Assembly: GCF_030063185.1 (NCBI RefSeq)
Contig: NZ_JASISP010000017.1
Span: 48,647 to 85,955 of the forward strand
Origin: Arthrobacter sp. H35-D1
Lineage (GTDB): Bacteria; Actinomycetota; Actinomycetes; Actinomycetales; Micrococcaceae
Direction of reading: 5' to 3'
DNA length: 37,309 nt
This document shows, one piece after another, positions 8,901 through 16,358 of the stretch (position 1 is the first letter of the stretch; each line of letters opens with the position of its first letter). Under the pieces are notes generated by a model that was not told the DNA's origin, did not search any database, and was given only the letters and a program-made list of their open reading frames with translations. Both the position numbers and the translations under genes were made by a program.

Positions 8901-10279
8901 CGCAGCGTCTGGACTCCATTGAAGATGCCGTCGTCCGTGGCGGCCGTGACTTTGGCGCCTGTAAGCGCATCAACGCTGAGCGTGTACGCCTCTGCTTGCA
9001 GCTGGGCGCCCAAGTTGGGAATATCGCCCGGTGTTTGAAGGAGCACGATGTCATCGTCGTCGCCCGTGCTGCCATCCACTACCGGCAGGGCCAGTCCTGT
9101 GGAGGTGCGGAGGAGCTCAGCCAGGAAATTGGCACTCTTCTCAGTCACGGGATTGTTGGCAACGATGCGCGACTCTGCCCCGAGTTTGAAGGGTGCTTCA
9201 TCCGGGGTTTCCAAGTTGACCGGCAGCGGGATCAGGCTGAGGGGCTCTGACACAGGTGCTGGCGTGGTGGCTTCCTCACCGTCCCACACCTCGAACTCCC
9301 ACATGGAGATGCCGTATTTGGTGCCCCCGATCGGGGTGCGTTCAATTCCTTGCATGCGAACGTACTGGTACTCGTTCCCGGCAACGTCGGCATTGAGTTT
9401 CTGTACGTCGCGGGTGTCGCAGGTCGGGGCAATCTCGCCCGTGGCGTCCACAAAGGTTGTGCCGTCGTTTGAGACCTGCAGCTTGTACTTCGCCACACAG
9501 GCTTTTTCCCACACGATGGCCACATGGTCAATGACTGTCGGTGCAGCCAGCTTGACGGTGATGTTGGCGTCGTCGGCCGTGTTTGAGGACCAGCGGGACT
9601 GCTGCGCGTTGGGCTTGGTGCCGTCCGTGTCGCCGTCAATAACCAGGGCTGGACCCCATTGATTGGCAACTTCTTGGCCGGAAGCGGTGACAGCTGCCCC
9701 GGCCGAAGCCAGCGCAATGTTTTTGGCGGGAGCCGCCGGGACGCCCCAAACTTCCATTTCAAAGAGGGAGATGCCCCACTTCACGTCGTTGATAGGCGTG
9801 CGGGCGACGCCCTGCATGCGCACGAACTGGTACTTTGTGCCAACCAAGGAAGACTTGATGGTCTGGGTATCGGGTGTCTCCGGATCGCAGTCGGCACGCG
9901 AAATGACGTCCGTGGCATCCACAAAAGTCACGCCGTCGTTTGAGACCTGCAGCTTGTACTGGGCTGCGCATGCCTTTTCCCACTTGATGACGATCTTGTC
10001 AATCGCCGCAGGCTTGGCCAGCTTGACTGTCAGCTGCGCATCGTCGGCATGGTCCGAGGACCAGCGCGTGGTGCCACTGCCGTCGATGGCAAGGTCTGCA
10101 CCATTGCTCGTGGCGGACTCGTCACCGGAGGCGGTGACGGTTGCCCCGGCCGAGGCTAGGGCTAGATTGGTTGAAGCGGGGTCGCCGGGGGCGGCCACCG
10201 CTGGAGGGGCTGCCATGGTCAGGAGCATCGCCGGTGTCACCACCGCCATCGCAAGTGTTTTTTTCCACATGGAACGCAA
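5912..10279 (-). CDS. Wall-anchored GH20 beta-N-acetylhexosaminidase
   Basis: This 1455-aa surface enzyme should remove terminal beta-GlcNAc or beta-GalNAc from glycans or chitin oligosaccharides. The order is signal peptide, two N-terminal CBM32/F5-8C domains (about 30-170 and 185-335), GH20 N-terminal domain (about 340-475) and TIM barrel (about 480-840) with the catalytic pair D680-E681 in HIGGDESH. A PKD-like domain (about 920-1010), a third CBM32 (about 1120-1260), an Ig-like segment, a Thr/Pro linker, LANTG (1419-1423) and a basic tail follow. I prefer the TTG at 10279, because AGGA lies eight bases upstream; the ATG at 10270 has no well-placed ribosome-binding site. Its C-terminal anchor closely resembles that of GH101. 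An operator at 10328-10341 suggests co-regulation. Confidence 0.93.
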   Translation of the reverse strand: MRSMWKKTLAMAVVTPAMLLTMAAPPAVAAPGDPASTNLALASAGATVTASGDESATSNGADLAIDGSGTTRWSSDHADDAQLTVKLAKPAAIDKIVIKWEKACAAQYKLQVSNDGVTFVDATDVISRADCDPETPDTQTIKSSLVGTKYQFVRMQGVARTPINDVKWGISLFEMEVWGVPAAPAKNIALASAGAAVTASGQEVANQWGPALVIDGDTDGTKPNAQQSRWSSNTADDANITVKLAAPTVIDHVAIVWEKACVAKYKLQVSNDGTTFVDATGEIAPTCDTRDVQKLNADVAGNEYQYVRMQGIERTPIGGTKYGISMWEFEVWDGEEATTPAPVSEPLSLIPLPVNLETPDEAPFKLGAESRIVANNPVTEKSANFLAELLRTSTGLALPVVDGSTGDDDDIVLLQTPGDIPNLGAQLQAEAYTLSVDALTGAKVTAATDDGIFNGVQTLRQLFPAFIESKTKVNANWSAPAVEISDAPRFDKRGMMLDVAREFKNPDEVKAIIDSLASYKISTLHMHLADDQGWRIEITNDGKAAGDDIDYNQLTEISGKGGMTQFGRTYKDLLGHTGFYTQDEYKDLVAYAAERHIEIIPEIDVPGHTSAILHAIPQLNTAGTKPSVDEWGVVPEDGTGNVGVSTLDVAAPQTWTFLEHVFGQIADMTTTSDYIHIGGDESHVTGHDNYVEFITKAVQLIHDLGKKPIGWNEVAIGGLQAGDGIQYWTGGTADTLAAIKDKGAKLMVSNGSTAYLDMKYNSKTPIGLTWAGMGDFPQYYNWNPAAVVKDGAANLDDSDILGVEAPQWSETIRGGKQTEFMVFPRVISFAEIGWTPQVQRNVADFKVRMASMGSRLLAADTNFYDGNQAKWTPAMAGLPVAVSPGKSLKLDVGQLAAPGTKASADGSTIAVDAVDDADGVSASSIVGDLGVSVDWGDGTDATSAAFETKIARNHMSAGGLYQLQGTHSYDTAGTYTGTLTASNGTTAQFTVVVAAGTADPELPYEWDSSETPSIETTTSTVRAGYRALTTLAGFVPGEYVTLTLGGNRVGTVLPNAEGKVTQQMPVYPSTYSGENALTATQGERTASTTLDVESNVVPLPNKITQSEISIESVTSEELTDEESTNRPATALLDGKKETFWHTKWRNGADAFPHSVVFDLGESYTVTGFEYTQRQSNPNGKIKDYEIFASDSPTDFGTKVSSGTFLDVSRPQVVTIEGGKVGRYVKLVGLNSIEGNEFAGGAEVNIGGVLPGTETAKPAITSTVDTVEAGKDMALDLKGFPADTEVELSLAPGGISLGTVTTDTEGAASKTITIPAATAAGDYTISASAGDATATLALAVTVAVQPTPTTDPTTEPTTDPTTNPTTDPTSNPTTDPTANPTTDPTTDPTSPSTTDAAGTDNPTVNPTQTSAASAADSDDLANTGAATTPFLLGGLFLLLAGAVTVVSRRKRNSTHA
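6108..6240 (-). repeat. 24-bp tandem repeats in the GH20 linker
   Basis: Imperfect 24-bp units encode eight-residue repeats of the type TTDPTxNP or TTDPTxEP just before the LANTG motif. The period keeps the frame. The unit differs in length from the 63-bp unit of GH101, although the sequence immediately before the sortase motif is alike in both proteins. Confidence 0.7.
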
Positions 10280-10594
10280 GTTTCTTGTCCTTTGCTGAAC
10301 GGAGAGATACAGATCACACAAGGTACATGTTATCCATATCAACGGCAGATCAGTAGGCGGAACCAGTATTTGACGTGGACGGCTGGGGTCTTGGGGTTTA
10401 TGGCTGGGTGGGGAGTTTCCTCAAAGAGGGGGGCGCATGGGTGAAAATGTGTCATCATGTGTGTTGAAGCACATGCAGTGACTCCAGCCATTTGCGCGGA
10501 GGGCACGAAAAAGCGCGCCGCCCTGCATGAAAAACAAGGACGACGCGCCGGCTGAAGAGTCAGCCCAAAACAAGTGAATGCTTGTAAAAGGTTC
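10280..10594. other. Intergenic stretch upstream of GH20 and downstream of the nitroreductase
   Basis: This 315-bp stretch holds the GH20 regulatory region with the operator at 10328-10341. On the minus strand a TTGATA overlaps the operator and could be a -35 box, but no -10 box is convincing. A short inverted repeat, CATGTG with CACATG, lies near 10456-10475. I see no coding potential. Confidence 0.5.
10328..10341. promoter_or_regulatory. Operator copy 2 (TGTTATCCATATCA)
   Basis: This matches the operator TGTTATCCATAACA with one mismatch in the right arm. It lies 48 bp upstream of the preferred GH20 start codon. The core TATGGATAACA, read on the minus strand, is identical in all three operator copies. 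Confidence 0.6.
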
Positions 10595-11224
10595 TTACAA
10601 CGTTACGTTGGCGGCGTCGAATTCAAGGCGTGGGAGGCGTGCGCGATCAACAACGTCGCTGGGACGGCCCAAGTTCACCACCATGAAGGATGTGCTGGGG
10701 GAGTCGGCGTTGAACTCATTGTCAACACCAGCAGCGTCAAAGCCCGTCATGGGACCGGCAGCCAATCCTGCAGCCCGGGCAGCCATGATGAAATAGCCGG
10801 CCTGAAGATGGGCGTTGTTCACTGCCATGAGCTTGCGAACATCGGGATTCGACTCAAACGAAGGCACCATTTTGGACATGTGCGGCGCGGTGGTGGGAAG
10901 CAGTTCATGCCATTCCGTGGTGTAGCTCAACACCGCAACCATGGGAGCTGTGAGGGTTTTGGCCCTGTTGCCGTCATTCATGTGCACGGCAAGGCGCTCA
11001 CGGGCTTCCGGCGAGCGTACCCAGGCAATGCGCAGCGGCTGGATGTTCATGGCCGTGGGGCCCATCCGGGTCAGCGCGTAGACGGCCTGCAAAGTTTCAT
11101 CGGCAATCTCCCCGGTAGCCCAGTTGTTGGCCGTGCGGGCCTCAAGGAACAAGGCAGCAGCTGCTTCCTTGTCAAGGACGAGTTCATTGTGCAGGTCTGG
11201 TTCGGTGACAACGTCAAGACTCAT
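10595..11224 (-). CDS. Nitroreductase-family protein, RutE-like (malonic semialdehyde reductase type)
   Basis: This 209-aa protein belongs to the FMN-dependent nitroreductase fold. The segments ARTANNWATGEI, GPTAMNIQPLRI and AGLAAGPMTGFD match the RutE/HadB-like subgroup, whose best-known member reduces malonic semialdehyde in pyrimidine breakdown. No other rut genes are nearby, so the substrate is uncertain and a general quinone or nitro reductase role is possible. The ATG at 11224 was chosen because family homology starts there; upstream sequence lacks similarity to the family. The gene is transcribed divergently from the GNAT-AAA gene. Confidence 0.8.
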   Translation of the reverse strand: MSLDVVTEPDLHNELVLDKEAAAALFLEARTANNWATGEIADETLQAVYALTRMGPTAMNIQPLRIAWVRSPEARERLAVHMNDGNRAKTLTAPMVAVLSYTTEWHELLPTTAPHMSKMVPSFESNPDVRKLMAVNNAHLQAGYFIMAARAAGLAAGPMTGFDAAGVDNEFNADSPSTSFMVVNLGRPSDVVDRARLPRLEFDAANVTL

Positions 11225-11375
11225 GTGCTCAGCTTTCTCTATTTCCGGGGAAGGTGCTCCTGTTGTACAGCGCCGGGCACGCGTGAATTGTTTCCGCACG
11301 GGCCGTGAAATGGCACACATTGGCACTGGTGTGTCATGATGCGGACAGTGGCCAACGCAAAGGAGCGGCAGTCTT

Positions 11376-12662
11376 ATGACGACATGGACCATTCGTGATT
11401 TTCATGCACACGACGTTGAAGGCATTCTCCAGCTGTGGCAGGCGCTGCGCGAAGAAGACGTGGAACCTGTCTACGACTTGTCCGAAGTGCTGGCCAGCTG
11501 TGAGAAGGACCATGCCGTGGTGGCCCTCCACGGTGAGGAAATCGTGGGTGCCGCCGTGGGACGTGCTGCACACGACCAGGGATGGATAGTTTTTCTGGCC
11601 ACTTTGCCCGCTTTCCGCGGCAAGGGAATTGGCACTTTGCTGCTCGCCGCCGTGGAAAAGCGCATGGCTGCCCACGGGCTGAACAAGCTCTCGGCACTGA
11701 TGCCCGACACCGCCACGAGGTTTGAGGCGTTTAGCAGCCGGGGTTTCGTCGTGAAGAAGAACCTGCGCTATTTTGAGCGAAAGATCCCCGTTCAGCGTGC
11801 CGAACTAGGAGCAATGGATGAGTTGGGCGGGAGGTTGCTGCCGCGGGACCTGTGGGACAGGGTTGCCGGGATGAGCGCTGAAAAGGAATTGCTGGAGCGG
11901 CGCCTTGTCCTTCCGCTGGCCAAGTCGGAACTGGCTGAGGAATTTGGCGTCGTCCCGCCGCGCGCCGTCGTTCTGTTTGGCCCGCCCGGCACTGGCAAGA
12001 CCACCTTTGCCAAGGCCATTGCCTCCCGGTTGGAGTGGCCGTTCGTGGAGGTCTTCCCGTCACGGCTGGCTGGGGATCCCGGTGGCCTCGCCGGGGCGCT
12101 GCGCCAAACCTTCCTGGACATCGCCGAGCTGGAGCACGCAGTGGTGTTCATCGACGAAGTGGAGGAGATCGCCTCGCAGCGTTCGGGAGAGCCTCCTTCT
12201 CCCATGCAAGGCGTGACCAACGAGCTGCTGAAGATCATCCCGGCCTTCCGCGACCAGCCCGGCCGGATTCTGGTCTGCGCCACGAACTTCATTCGCTCGC
12301 TGGATTCGGCCTTTCTTCGCCACGGTCGCTTCGACTATGTGATCCCGATCGGGCTGCCGGATGCGCAAGCCCGCGCCGCCATGTGGCAGCGCTTCATACC
12401 TGCCGCCGTGGCCGGACAGATCGACGTTCACACCCTGGTGGAGGCCAGCGCAGGTTTCTCACCGGCCGATATTGAGTTTGCCGCCCGCAGCGCTTCCCAG
12501 CGTGCCTTGGAGAAGGCCGTGTACGACGACGATTCAGTCACCAAACGCAGTGGTCCGGAAACGGCCGACTACCTGGAAACTGTCGCCGAGACGAAGGCCA
12601 CTGTCAGCGATGCCGTGGCGGCGGATTTTCTGGAGGACATCGCGGCCCTGGCAAGAACGTAG
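11376..12662 (+). CDS. GNAT acetyltransferase fused to an AAA+ ATPase
   Basis: This 428-aa protein joins two domains. Residues 1-140 form a GNAT N-acetyltransferase with the acetyl-CoA loop in LPAFRGKGIGTLLL and a final YFERK strand. Residues 160-428 form an FtsH/CDC48-type AAA module: Walker A GPPGTGKTT (202-210), Walker B VVFIDE (256-261), sensor-1 CATNF and the RHGRFD arginine finger. There is no protease or membrane segment. The single frame has no stop and a continuous linker, so the fusion looks real. AAAGGAG lies 10 bases before the ATG. A plausible idea is ATP-driven remodelling coupled to acetylation of a protein partner, but substrate and role are unknown. It converges on corA with an 18-bp gap. 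Confidence 0.85.
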   Translation: MTTWTIRDFHAHDVEGILQLWQALREEDVEPVYDLSEVLASCEKDHAVVALHGEEIVGAAVGRAAHDQGWIVFLATLPAFRGKGIGTLLLAAVEKRMAAHGLNKLSALMPDTATRFEAFSSRGFVVKKNLRYFERKIPVQRAELGAMDELGGRLLPRDLWDRVAGMSAEKELLERRLVLPLAKSELAEEFGVVPPRAVVLFGPPGTGKTTFAKAIASRLEWPFVEVFPSRLAGDPGGLAGALRQTFLDIAELEHAVVFIDEVEEIASQRSGEPPSPMQGVTNELLKIIPAFRDQPGRILVCATNFIRSLDSAFLRHGRFDYVIPIGLPDAQARAAMWQRFIPAAVAGQIDVHTLVEASAGFSPADIEFAARSASQRALEKAVYDDDSVTKRSGPETADYLETVAETKATVSDAVAADFLEDIAALART

Positions 12663-12680
12663 GCGTGTCCCCGAGGGGGC

Positions 12681-13676
12681 TTAGAGCCAGGTCTTCTTTT
12701 TGAAGATGAGGTACATGACAAGGCCCACCAGGAACATCAGCGTCAACGCGAAAGGGTATCCGAACGCCCAGTGGAGTTCAGGCATGTTGTCAAAGTTCAT
12801 GCCGTAGATGGAACCCACAAAGGACGGGGCGAAGAGGATGGCTGCCCAGGACGAAATCTTTTTTACTTGTTCATTTTCGGCAGCTGCGGCCTCGTTTTGC
12901 CTGTTGGTGGTCAGGGTGCCGTCAACTGTCAGGGCGTTTTGCAGCAGCTGGCGAAAGGAGTCTGCCTTGGCCGTGACGGTTCCAATGTGGTCCTCCACAT
13001 CACGCAGACGGCGCTCCAACTCGACATTGAAACGGAATTTTTCAAAGCCTGCCTTGAGCTGTTGCAGTATTTCCTGCAGGGGATGGATGGCGCGCTGGAA
13101 CTGGATGACCTCGCGGGAGAGCTGGTAGATGCGCAGTGAGACGTTGGGTTCCCCGGCGAAGAGTTGGTCCTCGATCTCATCAATGTCATTTTCCAGGCCG
13201 CTTATCACCGGCTGGTAGTCGTCAACCACCTGATCCATGATGGCGTACAGCACCGCTTCCGGTCCCAGGGCCAGCAGTTCCGGGTCGGCTTCCAGCCGCG
13301 TCCTGGTTGAGGCCAGGCCGGGGGTCTCGGCGTGGCGGATGGTGACCACAAAGTCGGAGCCGGTGAAAACATGCAGCTCGCCAAATTCCACCGTCTCACT
13401 CTCATCGTCGTAGCGGGCCGGGCGCAGCACGGTGAAAAGGACGTCGTCGTAACGTTCCATCTTGGGCCGTTGGTGGGCCTTGATGGCGTCCTCCACGGCC
13501 AGCTCGTGGAGCGAAAACTCGGCTGCGAGTGAGCGCATCTCGTGGGCGTCTGGCCTGAACAAGCCTATCCAGGCCATGCCTTGGCAGGAATCCATCACCT
13601 CATAGGTTTGCTCGAGGTTCTCTGGATTGGCGAATCGTTTGCCGTCAACATAAATGGCATTGTCAATGATGGTCAC
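12681..13676 (-). CDS. corA: CorA-type magnesium/cobalt channel
   Basis: This 331-aa protein is an inner-membrane Mg2+ channel of the CorA family. A soluble alpha/beta N-domain is followed by long helices, then two C-terminal membrane segments. The signature YGMNF precedes the loop (FDNMPEL), and the tail ends in the basic KKKTWL. The start is a GTG at 13676. No ribosome-binding site is seen, but CATAAT ends six bases before it, so the mRNA is probably leaderless. Confidence 0.92.
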   Translation of the reverse strand: MTIIDNAIYVDGKRFANPENLEQTYEVMDSCQGMAWIGLFRPDAHEMRSLAAEFSLHELAVEDAIKAHQRPKMERYDDVLFTVLRPARYDDESETVEFGELHVFTGSDFVVTIRHAETPGLASTRTRLEADPELLALGPEAVLYAIMDQVVDDYQPVISGLENDIDEIEDQLFAGEPNVSLRIYQLSREVIQFQRAIHPLQEILQQLKAGFEKFRFNVELERRLRDVEDHIGTVTAKADSFRQLLQNALTVDGTLTTNRQNEAAAAENEQVKKISSWAAILFAPSFVGSIYGMNFDNMPELHWAFGYPFALTLMFLVGLVMYLIFKKKTWL

Positions 13677-13718
13677 CTGCCCATTATGGGCGAGGTGGGC
13701 AGCATACGTGGTGCACCG

Positions 13719-14234
13719 TTAGCTGATTGGTCCCGTATTACCCGGAATGTGTTTGAAGACGAGAGTGGTTTCGGTGTGTCCCACCACGGGGTCGGTAGTC
13801 AGGTTGTCCAACACCCAGTCGCGCAGCGCATCGGTGTCGCGGACGGCAATGTGCAGCAGGTAGTCCACCGAGCCGGAGGTGTGGAAGGTGGAAAGCACCT
13901 CGGGCAGCAGCGGCACTCGGGCCGTGAAGGTGTCGATCTGGTCCCTGTCATGGGCGCGCAGCCGCACTGCAATGAGGGCCTGCACGGCACGGCCGATCGA
14001 GGTGAGATTCAGCTTTGCCTCAAAGCCCTCAATCGCCCCGCGTTCCATGAGGGCGCGTGTGCGCATCAGTGCAGTTGAGGGGGCGATCCCCACCGCGTCG
14101 GCGAGATCCCGGTTGGTGATGCGGGCATCAGCCAGCAGGATGTCGATGATCTGCCGGTCGACGGCGTCCAGCGGCTCAGCCGACAGGCTTCCCTGTCCTT
14201 GTTCGCGCCGAACGTTCTTCGCCGGTGTTGCCAT
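13719..14234 (-). CDS. Lrp/AsnC-family transcriptional regulator
   Basis: This 171-aa protein has an N-terminal winged helix (about residues 28-75, LDAVDRQIIDILLADARITNRDLADAVGIA in two parts) and a C-terminal RAM ligand-binding domain (about 90-165). Members bind DNA as dimers or octamers and often sense amino acids. The ATG at 14234 has GGAGG five bases upstream, which decides the start. Two inverted repeats upstream, at 14252-14272 and 14293-14317, suggest autoregulation. The gene lies downstream of the nitronate monooxygenase on the same strand with 102 bp between them. The target genes are not known. Confidence 0.9.
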   Translation of the reverse strand: MATPAKNVRREQGQGSLSAEPLDAVDRQIIDILLADARITNRDLADAVGIAPSTALMRTRALMERGAIEGFEAKLNLTSIGRAVQALIAVRLRAHDRDQIDTFTARVPLLPEVLSTFHTSGSVDYLLHIAVRDTDALRDWVLDNLTTDPVVGHTETTLVFKHIPGNTGPIS

Positions 14235-14251
14235 GGGATCCTCCAAGATTC

Positions 14252-14272
14252 CGGAATTTTACGAAAATACCG
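14252..14272. promoter_or_regulatory. Palindromic operator of the Lrp/AsnC gene
   Basis: The 21-bp site reads CGG-N-ATTTT-N3-AAAAT-N-CCG, a near-perfect inverted repeat. It lies 17 bp upstream of the start codon, between the -10 region and the ribosome-binding site. Lrp-family proteins bind such AT-rich interrupted palindromes, so autorepression is likely. Confidence 0.65.
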
Positions 14273-14292
14273 CCGGGCGGGGCATTCGTTCG

Positions 14293-14317
14293 TTCGCCAT
14301 TCTAGCAAATTACCGAA
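14293..14317. promoter_or_regulatory. Second weaker Lrp-type palindrome over a -10 box
   Basis: TTCG at one end and CGAA at the other flank an ATT/AAT core, matching the first site in layout but less perfectly. On the minus strand it contains TAGAAT (14304 to 14299), a good -10 box for the lrp gene. The two centres are 43 bp apart, roughly four helical turns. Confidence 0.45.
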
Positions 14318-14336
14318 TAATTGACCCGCGTTGTGC

Positions 14337-15392
14337 TTAGAGCTCGCGGAGGAAGCTCTCCACGACGTCGGCGGCCGGGACCGCTTGGGCGGACTTCCAG
14401 CCGGAGCCGGCCCACAAGTTGAGGGCACGCGGGTCTGCGGCGGCGGCAGCAGCAGCCCGCAGCGGTGCCGTGAGGAAGTGCACTTCCGGATACGCCTCCG
14501 GTGCGGCGTCCGCAAAGTCGTTGACAAAGTCGTTCACCAGGGCGCGGGCGAGCTTGCCCGTGAAAGCCCGTGTCAGGGCCGTGCGGGTGTAGGCGGGATC
14601 GGCCAGCGCGTCTTTGTGCAGCGCCCTCGCCCCGCTCTCATGGGTGCGGATCAAGGCGGTGCCGATGGCCACCGCCTGTGCTCCGGCTGCAAGAACCGCC
14701 TTGGCGTCGGCTGCTCCTGAAACTCCTCCGGCGGCCACCAGTGGCAATGCCACGGCTGCGCCCACTGCTGCGATCAACTGCGGCAGAGTGCCGTCCCCTG
14801 CCCGGCCGCTGGAATAGCCTGCGGCCGAGGCAGGCAAAAAGGCCGCAGTGTGGCCTCCGGCGTTGGCGTGCTGGACCACCAAGCCGTCAACACCTGTCCC
14901 GGCAGCAGCCAGCGCTTCGGCCACGTTCGTGACGGAGGCGAGGACTCGGGTGCCCGCCTTGTGCAGCTGTTCCACCACTCGGACCGGTGCCAGGCCAAAG
15001 GTAAAACTGACCACGGGCACCGGCTCGGCCAGCAGCAAGGCGATTTTTTCGTCCCAAAAATCCTGCGCTCGGGGATCCTCGGGGGCAGGCAGCGTGCTGG
15101 GAAGCTCGGCCCCGTAGCGGGATGCCGTTGCCAGCAGCAGTGAGCGGTAGGCCTCCAGCGCACCGGTCTGACGCGCAGACTTCAAGCCTGTTGCGGGGCG
15201 CGGGACAAACAGATTAACGCCAAAGTCGGGGCCTGCGGCACGCAACGGCGCAATGTGGGCGCGCAGCTGTTCGGCCGTTTTGTATCCCCCGGCTGCGAAA
15301 GCAAAGGCTCCGGCGCCTTGGACTGCCACGGCAAGGTCCGCCGTCGTGGTTCCACCGGCCATGGGTGCGGCTATCAAGGGTGTGCTGAACAT
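14337..15392 (-). CDS. Nitronate monooxygenase (2-nitropropane dioxygenase family)
   Basis: This 351-aa FMN-dependent TIM-barrel enzyme should oxidise nitronates, detoxifying compounds such as propionate-3-nitronate. The start APMAGGTTTADLAVAV, the NAGGHTA flavin-site motif and the PLVAAGGVSGA plus AVAIGTALIRT phosphate-binding stretches are characteristic. The family also includes FabK-like enoyl reductases, but the architecture fits the monooxygenases better. The ATG at 15392 follows TAGACT by six bases, so the transcript is likely leaderless. The start codon lies 18 bp from that of the divergent sugar kinase. Confidence 0.85.
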   Translation of the reverse strand: MFSTPLIAAPMAGGTTTADLAVAVQGAGAFAFAAGGYKTAEQLRAHIAPLRAAGPDFGVNLFVPRPATGLKSARQTGALEAYRSLLLATASRYGAELPSTLPAPEDPRAQDFWDEKIALLLAEPVPVVSFTFGLAPVRVVEQLHKAGTRVLASVTNVAEALAAAGTGVDGLVVQHANAGGHTAAFLPASAAGYSSGRAGDGTLPQLIAAVGAAVALPLVAAGGVSGAADAKAVLAAGAQAVAIGTALIRTHESGARALHKDALADPAYTRTALTRAFTGKLARALVNDFVNDFADAAPEAYPEVHFLTAPLRAAAAAAADPRALNLWAGSGWKSAQAVPAADVVESFLREL

Positions 15393-15397
15393 GACAT

Positions 15398-15404
15398 TAG
15401 TCTA
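15398..15404. promoter_or_regulatory. Symmetric -10 element driving two divergent leaderless genes
   Basis: TAGTCT (15398-15403) on the plus strand is followed by six bases and the GTG of the kinase (15410). TAGACT (15404 to 15399) on the minus strand is followed by six bases and the ATG of the monooxygenase (15392). One 7-bp sequence thus supplies a TAnnnT -10 box to both strands. The start codons, and probably the transcription starts, are 18 bp apart. Confidence 0.65.
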
Positions 15405-15409
15405 GAGGC

Positions 15410-16330
15410 GTGGACAAAGACACCCTGAATCTCTCGACCTGCCCGACCCGCTTCGTTGGCCTGGACATTGGCGGCTCCAAAACCCGTGGAATCGTTTGGA
15501 CGGACGGTGCGGTCAGCTCCGACCACAGCGTCGGCAGCACCAATGTCCAAAACGTGAGTGTGGAAACAGCCCGTGAAAACATGGCCGATTTGTTTGCACA
15601 CCTCGATGTTGCCGAAGCCACCCACCTCCTTGCCGGGGCAGGTGGTGTTGACACGGACGACGACGCAGCGGCACTTCGCAGCCTCATCGCACCTTTTGTC
15701 CCTGTCGCCCACGTGAGCGTGGTGCACGACACCCGCCTGCTGCTGGCCGCATCGGGGGCGACCGAAGGGGTTGCCGTCATAGCAGGGACAGGCTCGGCGG
15801 CCTGGGGCATCAATGCCGCCGGGGAACAGGCCCGCGCCGGCGGTTGGGGCTACCTGCTCGGCGATGAGGGAAGCGGCTACTGGCTTGGCAGGGAAGCCGT
15901 GCGCCACAGCTTGCGACGGATGGATTCGGGCGAGCCCGCCGACGAACTCACGGCACCCCTGTTGGAGTATTGCGGTCTTTCCGAAGCCGACGAACTCATC
16001 CGGCATTTCCACCAAGGCACCACGCGGCGCTACTGGGCTGCTGCGTCTCCGGTGATCTTTACGGCTGCAGAGCGAGGTCATGTGGAGGCCCGTGCCATGG
16101 TGGCGCAGGCCGCAGCGGACCTGGCGGCCATGGCAGGCAAGGTCGCCCACCAGCTGGGTATTCCGGGGCCAGTGGTGCTCGGCAGCGGCATGGGCAGCAA
16201 TGTCCCCGCTTTGCAGGAGGCATTCAAGGAGCAGCTGACCGCCCAAGGACTGCACAACGTGCAGATACTGCAGCAGGACCCCATTTTTGGCATCCCGCTG
16301 CTTGTCGCCAGCGAGCAGCCAACTTCCTGA
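15410..16330 (+). CDS. BadF/NagK-like N-acetylhexosamine kinase
   Basis: This 306-aa cytosolic protein has the ASKHA fold of the BadF/BadG and N-acetylglucosamine kinase group: phosphate-1 loop GLDIGGSKTRG, phosphate-2 loop VAVIAGTGSAAWG, the GWGYLLGDEGSGYWLG signature and the adenosine loop VVLGSGM. It probably phosphorylates GlcNAc or GalNAc, which would serve the GH20 and GH101 products. That substrate is inferred from family and context. The start is GTG at 15410, six bases after TAGTCT, without a usable ribosome-binding site. No copy of the glycan operator precedes it. The 3' end converges on the LacI gene with 28 bp between stops. Confidence 0.82.
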   Translation: MDKDTLNLSTCPTRFVGLDIGGSKTRGIVWTDGAVSSDHSVGSTNVQNVSVETARENMADLFAHLDVAEATHLLAGAGGVDTDDDAAALRSLIAPFVPVAHVSVVHDTRLLLAASGATEGVAVIAGTGSAAWGINAAGEQARAGGWGYLLGDEGSGYWLGREAVRHSLRRMDSGEPADELTAPLLEYCGLSEADELIRHFHQGTTRRYWAAASPVIFTAAERGHVEARAMVAQAAADLAAMAGKVAHQLGIPGPVVLGSGMGSNVPALQEAFKEQLTAQGLHNVQILQQDPIFGIPLLVASEQPTS

Positions 16331-16358
16331 CGTACTTTCCCGGACTTATTTTGCCGAC

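Noticed and set aside
8120-9250. A 376-codon frame antisense to GH20
   Set aside because: It lies wholly inside the GH20 catalytic domain and shows no recognisable domain or ribosome-binding site.
12663-12680. CCCCGAGGGGG as a terminator between the GNAT-AAA gene and corA
   Set aside because: The loop would be only two bases and no T-run follows, so a stable terminator is doubtful.
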